NCBI GenBank assembly: GCA_027943335.1
Contig: BSBK01002159.1
Span: forward strand, 667,501-731,500
Direction of reading: 5' to 3'
Length of the DNA stretch: 64,000 bases
Origin: Chamaecyparis obtusa
Lineage: Eukaryota > Streptophyta > Pinopsida > Cupressales > Cupressaceae
In this document: piece by piece, positions 12,715 through 25,614 of the stretch
How positions within the stretch are numbered: the first letter of the stretch is position 1
Layout of the letters: each line of letters begins with the position of its first letter
The notes under the pieces: model-generated
The model's input: the letters and a program-made list of their open reading frames with translations, nothing else
Databases searched by the model: none
Told to the model about the DNA's origin: nothing
Program-made: the position numbers and the translations under genes

Positions 12715-13189
12715 GTCAAAATAATAGGGTTTCATTTTAAATGTTAGAAGTGGTAAAATATATCCTTAACATGTATTATCATTTGATAAATACATTGCAT
12801 GAGATTAAAGATTTGGAATTTTTCCAATAAAATAAATAAGCTATCAACATGGGGACTTTGACCCTAAGTTGGGAAACTTCTAGGAGGAAGTTCATGCCTA
12901 GGGGGGGAGGATGTGAGGCCTCACCCCAAGCCCAACATATCTTTTTCATAGACCATCAATATAGACCTAGTAATTGGCTTAATGTTTTGGATGGTTTATG
13001 AGATTTAACCCTCTTGATAGGAAAATCATTTTCATTATATGATGTTCACTATAGTTTATGAATGTTTCCATACTCATGAGGATTGATTTAGATAATTATT
13101 GTGATGTTGCAATTTGGGTATATATGCTGATGTGAGATATTAGGAAAAATAACAACTTAGATTTAAATTATGACGAGTTGTGAAGTTCA
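12715..13189. other. Left flank of the nested Tat insertion; short-element remnant
   Basis: This AT-rich sequence lies between the split LTR and the Tat element. A purine run (GGGGGGGAGGA, about 12902-12914) followed by TGTGAGGCC looks like a polypurine tract plus LTR start in plus orientation; TGTGAGGACC recurs at 34473. No reading frame is supported. Position 13184-13188 (AGTTC) pairs with 25617-25621 as a probable target duplication. Confidence 0.35.
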
Positions 13190-15847
13190 TGTTAGGGATT
13201 TTTCTTGTGGGTCAAACTTGGCAAGGATATGGGCTAGATTCTCATTTTAAATAGGTCTCCAAGTTTGCAAGAAAAGCCTAATTGATGAGGATTGGGTAAG
13301 ATCCTCCTTTTGCTTTGAGCTCCACTAGACTCAGGTGGGTATTGCCTATAAATAGCTTACTATCTTTCAAGTAAGCTATGGATTAGTGGATTGTGTCTTC
13401 ATTGTCATGCTACTGAGTTTCTCAAACTTATTTTATGGTGGATGATTCTAAAAACAACTGAGAATAACTTGTTGCAGAATGTGACTAATGAAACTCCTAG
13501 TGTGATAACATGAACAATGGCATAAGGGTGATGAATCCTTCTTCTTTTTATGAGAAAAGCTCAAGGAAGGCTAACCTTTGATTCTCTCTTCAAGGAATCA
13601 ATAGCTATGGACTATAAAACATCAAGGACAATCCTATCTCTTTGGTGCATGGACATAAAATGAAAATGTACTGGTAATGATAAATTTTGTGCTTGATGAC
13701 TGAAAGGTGATTGTATAACAGAGATCAGATCAGTGCCTAATCATTGGGGCAGAAAAGTTTAACATAAATCTGTAGAGGGATTTCTAGGAAATACAATGAT
13801 ATGCCTTACAAACCACATACAATTTAGATAGAATGCCTTACACACTATCCTCTCAATCTAAGTTTCCTATCATCAAGTTCTCCACAGATGTGTTCATTCC
13901 CTGAAATTGCACATGAGGATTTAATCCTTTCCTTGAAAGAAAATCATGTAGCAATTAGATAGCGGCCTTACAACTAGCATGTTCTATATGCCTTACAAAT
14001 AGAAACACACAAGAATAAACACAAAGCAAAGAGACAATAATAGAACCAAGGTAGAAATTGTATTGTATCGCATGAAAGTGTATCAACACATACAAGGAAA
14101 ACTCTTTACTCAAAGACTCAGGATGAGTACTCTACTCTGTAAAGCTTGTATTTTCAGCATTCAACCATCAAGATATTGGAACCAGAGAATAGAATCCCTT
14201 AGATTGCCAAAAACTAGAACCAAGAACCAAAAGATTGGAAGACCACAAAACCTGGAAACCCAAAAAATCTTAGAACCCCTAAATAAAACAAAACTACTAC
14301 TACTTATACCACCTAGTCATCTTGGAACCCTGAAAATAGGATGCAACAAGATACGGATGACTAGGGTTAGGGTTAGGGTTTCTATCCATGAAAGTACATC
14401 AAATTTTGTCAATTTATTACAAGGGAGAAAACCAAGCAATCCAGGGAAATCAGATCCAAGAAAGATCTTTACATACGATAAACCTTGACTTGTGTACTGT
14501 AGATCATAGCATTACCATGTTTGTCCACCTAATCAAACACCTACAACATGCCTTGAGCAAAAATTTACCCCTTCCTTTATGACACAAACCCCTCTACAAT
14601 CAATCATGGAGCCTATGGACCACACTGCAGTAACAAACAAAATCATATCTTACCAGCTTTAGCTGCTTAAGCATTAAAAACTAGTCCTTTGTATTCATTC
14701 AGTATGGTACCCCAAGATGACAAAATAGACCAAGACAACAACCCATATCATCTACATCATTTTCCAACTACAACCATCCTACAAAAAATTAATTTGCAAC
14801 AACCCATTGGTTGCGAATGACCAACCACTTCAAACCGTAGCAAAAAACTCTGCAGAAGATTTGAATTTGAAAAACAATGGCTACAGGATTCATCTTTAAA
14901 ACTTGACCATCGATCTTATGTGTTTCCTGACATATCGGGCAGTTTGCATCATTCCTCACAATAGTCAATCAAGCCTTTGAAAAGTCATCGGCCATGCTAG
15001 CGATAAAAAACCAATGAGAGATGAGCAATTCAGCAACGCGTGGTAGCAAAGGACCCACCGCAAAGTGTTCTCACCTTTAAATGAAATCAACGGTTATTGC
15101 TAAACCGTGATGCTAAAAGATGAGCATCTTATCCCAATGGTTCAATGATAGCTATGAGATCCTGCAAGCACTTTACTTCCTTTGAAAACCATGGACCCAC
15201 CTGAGAACTACTTAGTCACCTTTTTTCTCTGCTAATAAAAGACTACCACCTCAGCCTTATCAGACATCAGGCCCATCTTGACTTTTCCTCCATAAAGCAT
15301 CAAACGGTCGTCACTATACCATGATGCCTAAAATTCTAACATCTTGCCTCAGCAGTGTAATGACCATCGTAGATCTCGTCTATAGTTTAACTTGCCGCTA
15401 CCCTGAGCATGGGCCCGCTAGGATAGGTGGTGCTTCGTCACTAAAGCGTATGTCAGAAACTCTGACATGCAGAAGGCTTGCGGATTAACAATAGCCATAA
15501 TTTTTCAAAGGCTAACACTTAGGAAATAATATCGAGAGACTTAGGAAAAATAATGCCAGGAAACCTAGGCTTAGACATAAATATTAAAGGGGCCCAAATT
15601 TAAAACCTAAGGATATAACATGCGAAGTGGTCAATAAAGGGAGTCAGAAAATAGCACATGTTTATATGAGATTTAGGTGACCCAAAAAAGTAATGCTTAA
15701 ATAGAACCTAGCTGGGGTAAGTTAGGGTTTTTTCTTTGTAACAATTAGATTTATGAATTTTCCTTAGGGTTTAAGGCCAGAGACATAAAAATATCTGTAG
15801 AGACCAAAGGAAAGGACATAAAGCCATGAAATGTTTTATAGGTGCCA
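13190..15847 (-). repeat. 3' LTR of the Tat element
   Basis: It aligns over its full 2.66 kb with 22957-25614 at high identity, with scattered mostly single-base differences. On the plus strand it begins TGTTAGGGATTTTTC and ends GGTGCCA. Internal landmarks are the telomere-like AGGGTTAGGG run near 14363-14383 and a conserved frame (14063-14488) present in both LTRs. The latter is probably incidental. Confidence 0.85.
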
Positions 15848-16011
15848 ATAGTGGCTCTATCTGAGGATGTTGAAACACAAGTTTGAACAAGAACCACAGG
15901 ACTCTGGGATGCAGACCAAAAATTGCACAAACCTAGAAAAAGGAAATGAACACACAGCTCGAAGGGAAACACACCTATACAAAAATTTACATATGCATGA
16001 GAATCAAAAAC

Positions 16012-17200
16012 TTAACTGAGGAAGGGCTTTAAGAATTGCCCATGCACTGGAAACTCAAAAACTTCATCATTCATGTTCTTCAACAAGTAGGAGTCTTTCC
16101 CAAAATTGTTATGAATCACAAAAGGACCAAGCTATAATGATTCAAATTTTTTATGCTTCCCTTTATCTTCTTCTCTCACATTCCATCGAAGTACCAGATC
16201 ACCTACCTTAAATTTCCTAGCAGTTTCTCTTTTGTCAAACAAGTACTTCATCTTCTACTACAACTTGATGTTGCTCTTTTGACTTTCTCTTTTCAGTTCA
16301 TCTAACTCAGTCAGCTGCATAATTCTATCTTGCATTGGCTCTGGGACATCCAATTCCTCATCTTGAATAAACTGGTAAACTAGAATTAAATTATTCATAG
16401 GTAACCTTGACTGCAAACCATACACAAGCTCAAAGGGAGACTTCCCAATGGCTCTCTTCACTGTTATTCTATCTTCCCATAAGGCCAACCTCAACTTTGA
16501 ATGCCAAGCTCTCTTATTCTTCTCAAGTGTTTTCTTCAAGATTGTCAGGATACTTTTATTGCTAGACTCAGCCTGTCCATTTGCTTGAGGATGATAAGGA
16601 GATGAATATGATGTCATGATTCCATTTTCTTTGCAAAAATCCTTAAATTCATCTAATCTAAAACACATTGCATTATCTGTAATCAACTTCATGGGGACAC
16701 CAAATCTGGTCAAAATATTGTCAAGCAAGAAATCAATCACCACTTTACTTGTTGCCTTCTTTGTAGGAATGGCTTCTATCCATTTTTTGAAGTAGTCAGT
16801 TGCAACAATTATATAATTATGTCCTCCACTAGATTTCTTAGCAAAATCACCTATGAAATCCAAGCCCCACATGGAAAATGGTGCTTCGACAACTATTGGG
16901 TTTAATGATAGTGCTCCTAAGTACTTTAATTTTGAAGCAAACCTCTGACCAAGCTTCACATTTCTTAACATACTGGAATGAATCTTTAAATAGTGTAGGC
17001 CAAAAATAACCTTCCCTTAAGATCTTATGGGCAATAGTCTTTGCTGAATAGTGACCTCCACCAACACCAGCATGCATTTCATTTAAAACCTTCTCTGCTT
17101 GATATCTGTCAAGACAAAATAGTAAGATCCCATCTCTATTTTTCCAATACAAGTCCCCTTGTATCAGTGTATACTTATGAGCTTGCTATTTCAAAGACCA
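16012..17200 (-). pseudogene. Tat element integrase
   Basis: An HHCC zinc region (HAGVGGGHYSAKT, GYFWP, YVKKC) at about 16960-17100 is followed by the DDE core in frame 16258-16971: D in GLDFIGDF, D in LITDNA, E in GQAESSN. The C-terminal segment (KKFESL, LGPF, HGQFLKPFLS) ends at a TAA at 16012-16014. Integrase would insert the cDNA into chromosomes. It is broken by a one-base insertion near 16960, just before the second Cys of the zinc region, by tandem stops at 16255-16260, and by another stop in the C-terminal segment. All three catalytic residues survive. Confidence 0.85.
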
Positions 17201-17323
17201 CTTTTGGTTATCTATCATATACTCTGGGCATCTAACATTCTTTATGAAATATACAATATCAGCATATTCTAGTTGTAATTCAATACTTGTAATTGTCATA
17301 CCTAGAGTTCCTTCATTATTTAC

Positions 17324-17824
17324 CTAGACTAAGTCCATATTTTCTTCAGTCATCAATTTTTCCAAGCCTTGTCCTCTTACAAGCTTAGTAATATGGATTT
17401 CTAAATTGAATTCTTGGATTCTAGTAATCCACTTGCATCTCTTTCCAGTAACTTTAGACTGAGTAAGGAAATCTTTTACTACTGCATGTGGGACATATGC
17501 TAGCACCTTTGCACAGACCAGATAAGGTCTGAGAGACTTTACTACTTTTACCAATGCATATGTTTTTTTCTCCATCATCTCATAATTCAACTCAACATCC
17601 TACAAGGATTTACTAAAAAAAGCAATTGGATGTTCAAAACCCTCATTGTCCTTTTGCAATAAAACAGCAGCAATAGTGTGAAATGATGCAAAAGAAAATA
17701 ATGAAAAAGCCTTGGTATAATTAGGAGACCTCAATACAGGTGCTTGCTCGACTACTTCTTTAATTTTATCAAATGCACCTTGAGCCTCTTCAGTCCATTG
17801 AAACTTAACATCCTTTTTCAACAA
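17324..17824 (-). pseudogene. Tat element RNase H (gypsy type, after RT)
   Basis: This is the minus-strand continuation of the reverse transcriptase frame. Motifs are QWTEEAQGAFDKIK, a TIAAVLLQ core in place of the usual G-A-V-L-x-Q, PIAFFSKSL, then NYEMMEKKTYALV. These are the usual landmarks of the gypsy RT/RNase H junction. A stop lies between the two open pieces (17600). The usual first Asp is not evident around SFASFHTIAAVL, so activity is unlikely even without the stop. It would normally remove the RNA template during cDNA synthesis. Confidence 0.75.
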
Positions 17825-17829
17825 CTTTA

Positions 17830-18620
17830 CTATAGGTTTGGCAATTTCAACAAAATTTGCAATAAATCTTCAAACAAAATTGATCTTTCCTAAAAATGAC
17901 TGCACACTCTTGAGATTTTTTAGTGTAGACACTTTCTTGATGGCTTCAACTCTCTCTAGATCAATTCTTATTCCTTCTTTTGATACAATGTGTCCCAACA
18001 GCTTTCCTTCTTTAACTGCAAACTTACACTTTTTTGGATTCAAAGACACACCATATTCTAGAGCTTTGAGAAAAATCTTTTCTAGATGTGAGCAATGATG
18101 AACAACCCATTTAGAATAAGCAGTTAGGTCATCTTAGTACAAAACCATGAACAAGTCTATATATTCTTTGAAAGCAACATCCATGGCTCTTTGAAAAGTT
18201 GCTCGAGCATTTCTGAGACCAAATGGCATTTTAACATAAACATAAGTTCCCCAAGGTGTGGTGAATGAAGTTTTGAATTGCTCAGATTCTTTCACCAACA
18301 CCTGGTTGTATCTAGAGAAACCATCCATCATGGACAATAACTCACATCCAGTGACCTTATGCAACATTGCTTCCATATTGGGAAGTGAATAGTTGTCCTT
18401 CAATGATGCAACATTCAAATTCCTAAAGTCCACACACAATCTAATGTCACCATTCTTCTTTCTGACTGGGACTAAATTAGATAACCAAGTTGAATGCCTT
18501 ATAGGTTGAATTATTCCTGCATCACTCAACTTGACTAGCTCCTACTGCATCTTAGGAGCCAATAATGGGTTAATGGGCCTTTGCTTCTATCTGAATGGTT
18601 TGACATCTTGTTTTAATGGG
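17830..18620 (-). pseudogene. Tat element reverse transcriptase
   Basis: Motifs in order are SDAGIIQPIRHSTWLSNLV, VRKKNGDIRLCVDFRNLN, SLPNMEAMLHKV, MMDGFSRYNQV, KTSFTTPWGTYVYVKMPFGL and ARATFQRAMD. The catalytic box reads Y-stop-D-D at about 18125-18140, because the hydrophobic residue before DD has become TAA. Downstream motifs YGVSLNPKKCKF, LGHIVSKEGI and FLGKINF are present. The frame is continuous with protease upstream and RNase H downstream and is interrupted only by stops. Confidence 0.88.
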
Positions 18621-18979
18621 ATTTCATGTTGGAAAAGGTCCTCTATGTAAGCTTTTAGATCATCATAAGACCATGCAAACACATGCTTGTACTTTCTCAA
18701 CAACTTTACCAAGTTATCTCTCAATTGAGGGGCTAATCCTTTTCCAATATAGACTATTTGAAGTGCATTATGTGATCCCAAATTCACTTCCTCCAAATCT
18801 TCTATATTGGCATTGCTTATTTTTGACATATGATCATTTTGACTACTATACAATGCTTTTAACTCAATTAAGCCCTTAGGGATCTTATTTGAACTCAACT
18901 GGATCACCTCATTTTCCATGACCATGTCCTTACCCTCAACTTGCTCAACCAATGTGTTGCAGTCTATCGGTTGATCCTC

Positions 18980-19489
18980 GTATATGTCAAGACATTGCAT
19001 AAATCTTAGGATGTCATGATCATCTTCAAAGACCTGCCAATTGTAAATGTTGTCTAGAATGACTAGCCTACTTTTTATTTCAAGAACTAACACCCTAAAC
19101 AAAGTTGAATCATCTCTTTTTAAAGAAACATTTGCTAAAAAATAAGCCATAATGTTTTTTGACCTTTCTACCCAACATATATTGAAAGCATCAAACATTT
19201 CAATCTAATCCCATATTACATGTTTATACAATTTCCGACTATCATTTTTAACAGCATATTTAGATCAAACTTGTGCCACCACAAGCTCAGAATCACCAAA
19301 AACTTTTAAACATTTTATCCCATGTTTGATAGCAATATTCAATACCAAAGACAATGCTTCATCTTCAGCAGTATTGCTTGTGCATTGAAAAGTCAATGAG
19401 AATGAATACTTAAAAGTGATACATGATGGAGATATGAATAGGACTCCAGCACCTGAGCCTTCTTTTGAGCATGCTCCATTAAAATACAT
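18980..19489 (-). pseudogene. Extra RNase H domain upstream of RT (archaeal-type, Tat-specific)
   Basis: The minus frame has MYFNGACSKEGSGAGVLF, then NTAEDEALSLVLNIA and KVFGDSELVVAQV, followed by a WVERSKNIMAYFLANVS segment. This is the D-x-G-S/A...G-A-G, E, D, A-D-x-L-A pattern of archaeal/plant-type RNase H. The first catalytic Asp is Asn here, and the last Asp region (MAYFLANVS) is degraded. Tat elements are known to carry a second RNase H. In Ogre-type members I recall it after the first RNase H, whereas here it precedes RT. A stop at about 19265 splits it. Confidence 0.7.
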
Positions 19490-20704
19490 CTACCATAGTC
19501 CATCTTGTTGTTTCTTCAATTCTACAACCAATGGATTTATCTTTTCCACTAGTGGGACAATCTCTTCTAATTTGAAATTCTCCATGTCAACATCCACACA
19601 ACAATTTAAATGATCATCATTTATTTCAATCATATGTGGGGTCCTACTTTCTTTGGACACTTTCACATTGTCACCATCAATATTGAAAGTAGCAAAGGAC
19701 AAATCACACTGGATACTTCCTCCCATTAAAACACTCCACTTCCTTGATAATAACATTCCATAATGGGGTGAGATATCAACCACCAGGACACTCATTGTTA
19801 GCAATTTGTCAGGGAAAGATGTCAACCTATAAGGAAGTGATTTTATAGTACCAATAACAAGGACCTCTCTTGAATCCATAGCCTGACATCTCCCATGAGG
19901 TGTATCTACTTTTAGACCGAAGGATCTCATTATTTCTGCGAGCATAATAGTATTAGAGGCTCCTGAATCAATCATACAATTTCTCAACAACTTTCCATTC
20001 ACTATTAGGGACAAAAAGAAAGGATGAATAGTTCCTATCATAGTATTTGTAGCATTGGTGTCCAGATAAATCTGAGGGATCTCATAGATGATCTCCCCAC
20101 ACTGGTTCTCAATTAAATCACTTGCTGTAGCAGCCATTTTACTAGTCTTGGTGGAACTTTGGGCATCAGAAGAAAAAGCTCCTTTCACCCAACTCAAAGC
20201 CTTGAATTTATGGTCCTCTATCCTCATCATCTCTAACAGGGGGACCTTGATAGTGATTTGTGACAATAATTTTCTCATGTCAATGGGAACATACTTTGAA
20301 TCTACAAGATCATGCCCAATGGCAGTGACCTCTTTATCTTCCTCATGTGTAATTAGATTAGGACTATCTTTGCTCTGATTCTTTACCTCCTTTTGCAAAG
20401 AACAAACAATGTCTACAGGAAGTTTGGTTTTTAATTTGTAAGCAATTGTTGGCTTGTTGAAGGTGACATTTTTCTTCACTTTGGTTTTGTTGACAACTTC
20501 TGCAACTTTTTGCTTATCTTGGACTTGTTTTTCATCCTTTTTTGTTTTCTTGATGAAAATTCTAGCAGGCCTACCATTTGGGCTACCTAACACCCTATTT
20601 CTCAATTTATAATTGCTTTTAACTTGAGACACCATGTCCACTATGATTTGTGCAATTTCTTCATCAGAAGGTCTCCTCAACACTACTGACTCATCACTTC
20701 TCAA
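19490..20704 (-). pseudogene. Tat element spacer plus aspartic protease
   Basis: A 404-codon uninterrupted minus frame. The N-terminal half is basic/hydrophilic (KKTKKDEKQVQDKQK). The C-terminal half carries the retropepsin active site MIDSGASNTIM (about 19950-19972) and the later hydrophobic LVVDISPHYGMLLSRKW segment. The protease would cut the polyprotein. The conserved DSGA triad is intact, which makes this the best-preserved piece of the element. It is bounded by stops on both sides in the same frame. Confidence 0.82.
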
Positions 20705-20710
20705 AGTGTT

Positions 20711-22765
20711 TCACTGAACTACATCACGGTAACTATCTTCTTCATTAGAAAACACTTGTTGATGATAAATATCATTCGTGACTTGGGAACTCCCAACATC
20801 TTGATCTTCATCTTCCTCTACAGAGTCTAATTCATCATATGTGTATGAAGAAATCATACCACATCCTTGATCATCATAGGCCTCCTCATTGTTATTGTCT
20901 TGATCTTCATCTGCAGAAACACTTTGAGTAATAGCACAGTAATAGGGATCATGAGGTGATTGGAAAACAATACACCAAGGAACATCATCATTCATATTTA
21001 CTATATTTATGTGCAAGGGGTCTGGGGTCTTATAATTTGGTTTATCCTTTCTTTCAGGGAGCACTGGATTTCCATCTTTCCGCTGCGTGTTATAGGGATA
21101 GTTCTACATCCTAGGTAACTTATTAAAGTTATTGAAGGATGGTCTGTCATTTCCTTGTACTCTACTATTTCTTGCCTCACTAGGCTTTAAATCTTTTATT
21201 GCTTTCAAGATTTTCTTCAAACTATCATCATCTTTTGGATTTGTATCAGATTTCCCTAGTTCTCTTCTATTTGGGATTGAAGGCTGACAATCCTCTCTCC
21301 TTCCCAACTTCCTTGATATCCTTCTATTTCTTTCTATATTAATAGACAATTTGTAAGCTTCTGGTAGATTTCTAGGGTTCTTATCTCTCAAAAGATATCC
21401 AATTTTTGAATCAAAAGCATTCAAATATGTGACAAGACACACTCTATCGTCTAATCTGATAACTTGCAACAATTTATGCATGGCCTTCTGAAATCTGACA
21501 TTGAACTCAACAACACCCTCATTTGAATTTTTCTTGAAGTTGTTAAACTCATTAAGCATGAAGCCTTCATTGGTTTTATCACCATATTGTTCCTTGAAAA
21601 AATTGCTTGAACTGATTCCATGAACATATGCTAGCATGAGGTAAATTTCTAAACCAATCTATAGCATCTTCAGTCAGAGATTGAACAAAAAGCTTCATGA
21701 TCACATCATCAGGCTCAATATTGTAGTCATCTATCACATCAATGAAACTTTTCAAATGCTCCTCACAAGTGACTACATTGCTCCCATTGTGAATTTTGGG
21801 ATCTTCTTCCTAATTTCATTAGGGACGGGACTTGAGTAACCAAGAATTCCCACAAACATCAATTGCTTATGCCTCTCATTAATGGGAGCTACTTGAGATG
21901 GGTCACCACCTAAAGATGTGGATGTTTGAATGTTAGAAATAGTAGAATTTTTAAGCATGCTTGTAGTTGTAGCAGTATTCAACACATTTTCTCCTTGTTC
22001 TTGAGAAGTGGAAAGGGTATTGGTATATCTAGAAGATTGCTTAAGGAAATCAATCTTTCTTTTCATCTCAGTAGCAGTGGCCTCAAGCTTTGCTTTTTCT
22101 AACTCTTTTGCCAACAGTTCTTGCTTCCTTTTTGCTTCTTCTAAGTTAGCTTCTAATCTTTCTGCTTGATCCATGGACTTATTTTCATGATTTGGTTCAT
22201 TTATTGAAACCCCTACAACCTTTTTTTTACCCTTGTCCCTAGGATTTCTTATATCATAAATTTTCTAGACAATAGGTTGATCTTCAGCCTGTTCTGTCAT
22301 AGGAACCTAATTCATGGCCTCAAGATCCAACAACTGCTTCTTCAATTGTTTTTCTTGAATCATAGCATGTCTGATCTTTTCCTCTTTTTCCATTTCTCTT
22401 TTCTATCTTAAATGGATTTGTTCTTGGACTCTCCTTTCCAACTCATAGAATTTTTGAAAAATCTCTTTTGATTCAGGGAGAGTAGTCTCAGATTCAGCAT
22501 CTCCTACTTGAACCTCATCCTCATATTGGTTCAAATTCAAATCAACAGCCTCCTCATATTCAGAAGTATTTCCTTCTTGATTCATCTGAATAGGCTGGAT
22601 TCATTCCTCTTGTCTTGTATCGTCTTTATATTTCTAAGTATGAAACATACTCCTATTTTTTCTTCCTCTCCTTGTCTGACTGGGCCTAGAAGTACTTGGA
22701 AGACCTTCTTCCCATTTTTCCTCAAGAATCTTATTTCTCTAAGACCTAGTACCTCTGTAACTCAT
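20711..22765 (-). pseudogene. Tat element Gag region
   Basis: It starts at the ATG at 22763-22765 (MSYRGTR, EGLPSTSR). There follow an acidic segment, a long coiled coil (22174 to about 21990, AERLEANLEEAKRKQELLAK), the retrotransposon Gag core (KLFVQSL, AIDWFRNLP, FFKEQYGDKTNEGF, VEFNVRFQKAMH) and an acidic tail (20711-21064). Several stops occur. Two compensating frameshifts lie between about 21590 and 21775, the left one in a TTTTTT run. No CCHC knuckle is seen. It pairs with the gag relic at 5376-6550. Confidence 0.8.
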
Positions 22766-22808
22766 CTTGTGAATGATTTTCTGACTAGCACCGCTACAGA
22801 GATTGTTT

Positions 22809-22820
22809 GAGTCGCCACCC
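22809..22820 (-). promoter_or_regulatory. Second GGGTGGCGACTC copy, 116 bp inside the primer site
   Basis: The minus strand repeats TGGCGACTC between the primer site and gag. The motif is conserved at 6601-6612, so it is a family feature and not chance. Confidence 0.5.
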
Positions 22821-22935
22821 AAAAATTTGGGAATTTTGTCTGAAGTATAAACACCAATGGTAACCAGCTGGTCTATGTAGGATAGGAGCCCTAGCTCAAC
22901 TAAAACCTATAACACAAAAAAATATCTCTTACAAA

Positions 22936-22953
22936 TCCCCAATAGAGTCGCCA
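22936..22953 (-). promoter_or_regulatory. Primer-binding site of the Tat element
   Basis: The minus strand reads TGGCGACTCTATTGGGGA, 3 bp inside the LTR edge. TGG pairs with a tRNA CCA end. The sequence closely resembles the TGGCGACTCCACTGGGGA-type site of Ogre/Tat elements, usually assigned to tRNA-Arg; that assignment is from memory. Confidence 0.8.
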
Positions 22954-22956
22954 CTC

Positions 22957-25614
22957 TATTAGGGATTTTTCTTATGGGTCAAACTTGGCAAGGATATGGG
23001 CTAGATTCACAGTTTAAAAAGGTCTCCAAGTTTGCAAGAAAAGTCTAATTGATGAGGATTGGATAAGATCCTCCTTCTACTTTGATCTCCAATGGACTCT
23101 GGTATGTATTGCCTACAAATAGGTTACTATCTTTCAAGTAAGCTATGGATTAGTGGATTATGTCTTCATTGTCATGCTACTGAGTTTCTCAAACATATTT
23201 TATGGGGCATGATTCTGAAAATAGCTAAGAATAACCTGTTGCAGAATGTGACTAATGAAACTCTTAGTGTGATAACATGAACAATGGCATAAGGGTGATG
23301 AATCCTTCTTCTTTTTATGAGCAAAGCTCAAGGAAGGATAACCTTTGATTCTCTCTTCAAGGAATCAACAGCTATGTACTGTAAAACATCAAGGACAGTC
23401 CTATCTCTTTGGTGCATGAAGATAAAATGAAAATGTACTAGTAATGATAAATTTTGTGCTTGATGACTGAAAGGTGATTGTATAACAGAGATCAGATCAA
23501 TGCCTCATCTTTTGGGTAGAAAAGTCTAACATAAATCTATAGAGGGATTTCTAGGAAATACAGTGATATGCCTTACAAACCACATACAATTTAGATAGAA
23601 TGCCTTACACACTATCCTCTCAATCTAATTTTCCTATCATCATGATCTCCATAGATGTGTTCATTCCCTAAAATTGCACATGAGGATTTAATCCTTTCCT
23701 TGAAAGAAACTCATGCAACAATTAGATAGCTGCCTTACAAATAGCATGTTCTATATGCCTTACAAATAGAAACACACAAGAATAAACACAAAGCAAAGAG
23801 ACAATAACAAAACCAAGGTAGAAATTGTATTGTATCTCATGAAAGTGTATCAACACATACAAGGAAAACTCTTTACTCAAAGACTCAAGATGAGTAATCT
23901 ACTTTGCAAAGCTTGTATTTTTAGCATTCAACCATCAAGATATAGGAACCAGAGAATAGAATCCCTTAGATTGCCAAAAAATAGAACCAAGAACCAAAAG
24001 ATTGGAAGACCACAAAGCTTGGAAACCCAAAAAATCTTGGAACCCCTAACAAAAAAAAAACTGCTACTACTTATACCACCTAATCATCTTGGAACCCTGA
24101 AAATAGGATGCAATAAGCTACAGATGACTAGGGTTAGGGTTAGGGTTTCTATCCATCAAAGTACATTAGATTTTTTCAATTTATTACAAGGGAGAAAACC
24201 AAGCAATCCAAGGCAATCAGATCCAAGAAAGATCTTTACATACGATAAAACTTGACTTGTGTATTGTAGATCATAGCATTACAATGTTTGTCCACCTGAT
24301 CAGACACCTATAACATGCCTCCTTTACAAAAAAAACCCCTTCCTTTAGGGCACAAATCCCTCTGCAATCAATCATGGAGCCTTTGGACCACACTGCAACA
24401 GTAAACAAAATCATATCTTACCAGCTCCAGCCGCTTAAGCATTAAAAACTAGTCCTTTGTATTCATTCAGTATGGTACCCCAGGATGACAAAATAGACCA
24501 AGATGGTAACCCATATCATCTACGTCATTTTCCAACTACAACTGTGCTACAAAAAATCAATTCGCAAAAACCCATTTATCGCAAATGACCAACCGCTTCA
24601 AACCCTAGCAAAAAACTCTGCAGAAGATTTGAATTTGAAAAACAATGGCTACAGGATTCATCTTTAAAACTTGACTATCGATCTTGTTGTTTCCCAGCAT
24701 ATCGGGTGGTTCACATCATTCCTCACAATAGTCAATCAAGCCTTTGAAAAGTCATCAGCCACACCAGCAGTCAACAACCAATGAGAGTCGAGCAACTTAG
24801 CAATTTGTGGCAGCAAAGGACCCATCGTAAAGTGTTCTCACCTTTAAACAAAATCAATGGTTGTCACTAAACCGTGATGCTAAAAGATGAGCATCTTATC
24901 CCAATGATTCGATGACAGCCATGAGATCCTGTAGGCACTTTACTTCCTTTGAAAACCACGGACCCACCTGACAACCGCTTAGTCACCTTTTCACTCAGCC
25001 AATAAAAGACCGCCACCTCAGCCTTTTCAGACATCAAGCCCATCTTGAATTTTCCTCCATAAAGCATCAGATGGTCGTAGCTATACCGTGATGCCTAAAA
25101 TTTTGACATCTTGCCTCAGTGGTGTAACGACCACCATAGATCTCGTATGTAGTTTAACTTACCGCTACCCTGAGGACAGGCCCGCCGGGACAGGTGGCAC
25201 TTTGTCGCTAAAGCATACGTCAAAAACTTTAACATGGGAAAGGCTTGCGGATTAACGATAGCCATAAGTTTTCAAAGGCTGACACTTAGGAAATAATGCC
25301 GAGAGACTTAGGAAAAATCACGCCAAGAAACCTAGGCTTAGACATAAATATTCAAGGGGCTCGAAATTAAAACCTAAGGATATAACACATGAAGTGGTCA
25401 ATAAAAGGGGTCAGAAAATAGCACATGTTTATATGAGATTTAAGTGACCCAAAAAAGTAATGCTTAAATAGAACCTAGCTGGGGTAAGTTAGGGTTTTTT
25501 CTTTGTAACGACTAGATTTATAAATTTTTCTCAGGGTTTAAGGCCAGAGACATAAAAATATCTACAGAGACCAAAGGAAAGGACATAAAGCCATGAAACT
25601 TTTTGTAGGTGCCA
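22957..25614 (-). repeat. 5' LTR of the Tat element
   Basis: This is the partner of 13190-15847. The inner edge reads TATTAGGG where the other copy has TGTTAGGG, so the terminal TG has mutated. The outer edge ends GGTGCCA. Equal length and high identity identify the two as a pair from one insertion. Confidence 0.85.

Noticed and set aside
14363..14383. Telomere-like AGGGTTAGGGTTAGGG run, repeated at 24130-24148
   Set aside because: Only about three units, at identical positions in both Tat LTRs, so it is part of the LTR and not an interstitial telomere.
14063..14488. 141-codon plus frame with a near-identical partner at 23830-24255
   Set aside because: Both lie antisense inside the paired Tat LTRs; conservation follows from LTR identity. 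Kept only as a note because it is open in both copies.
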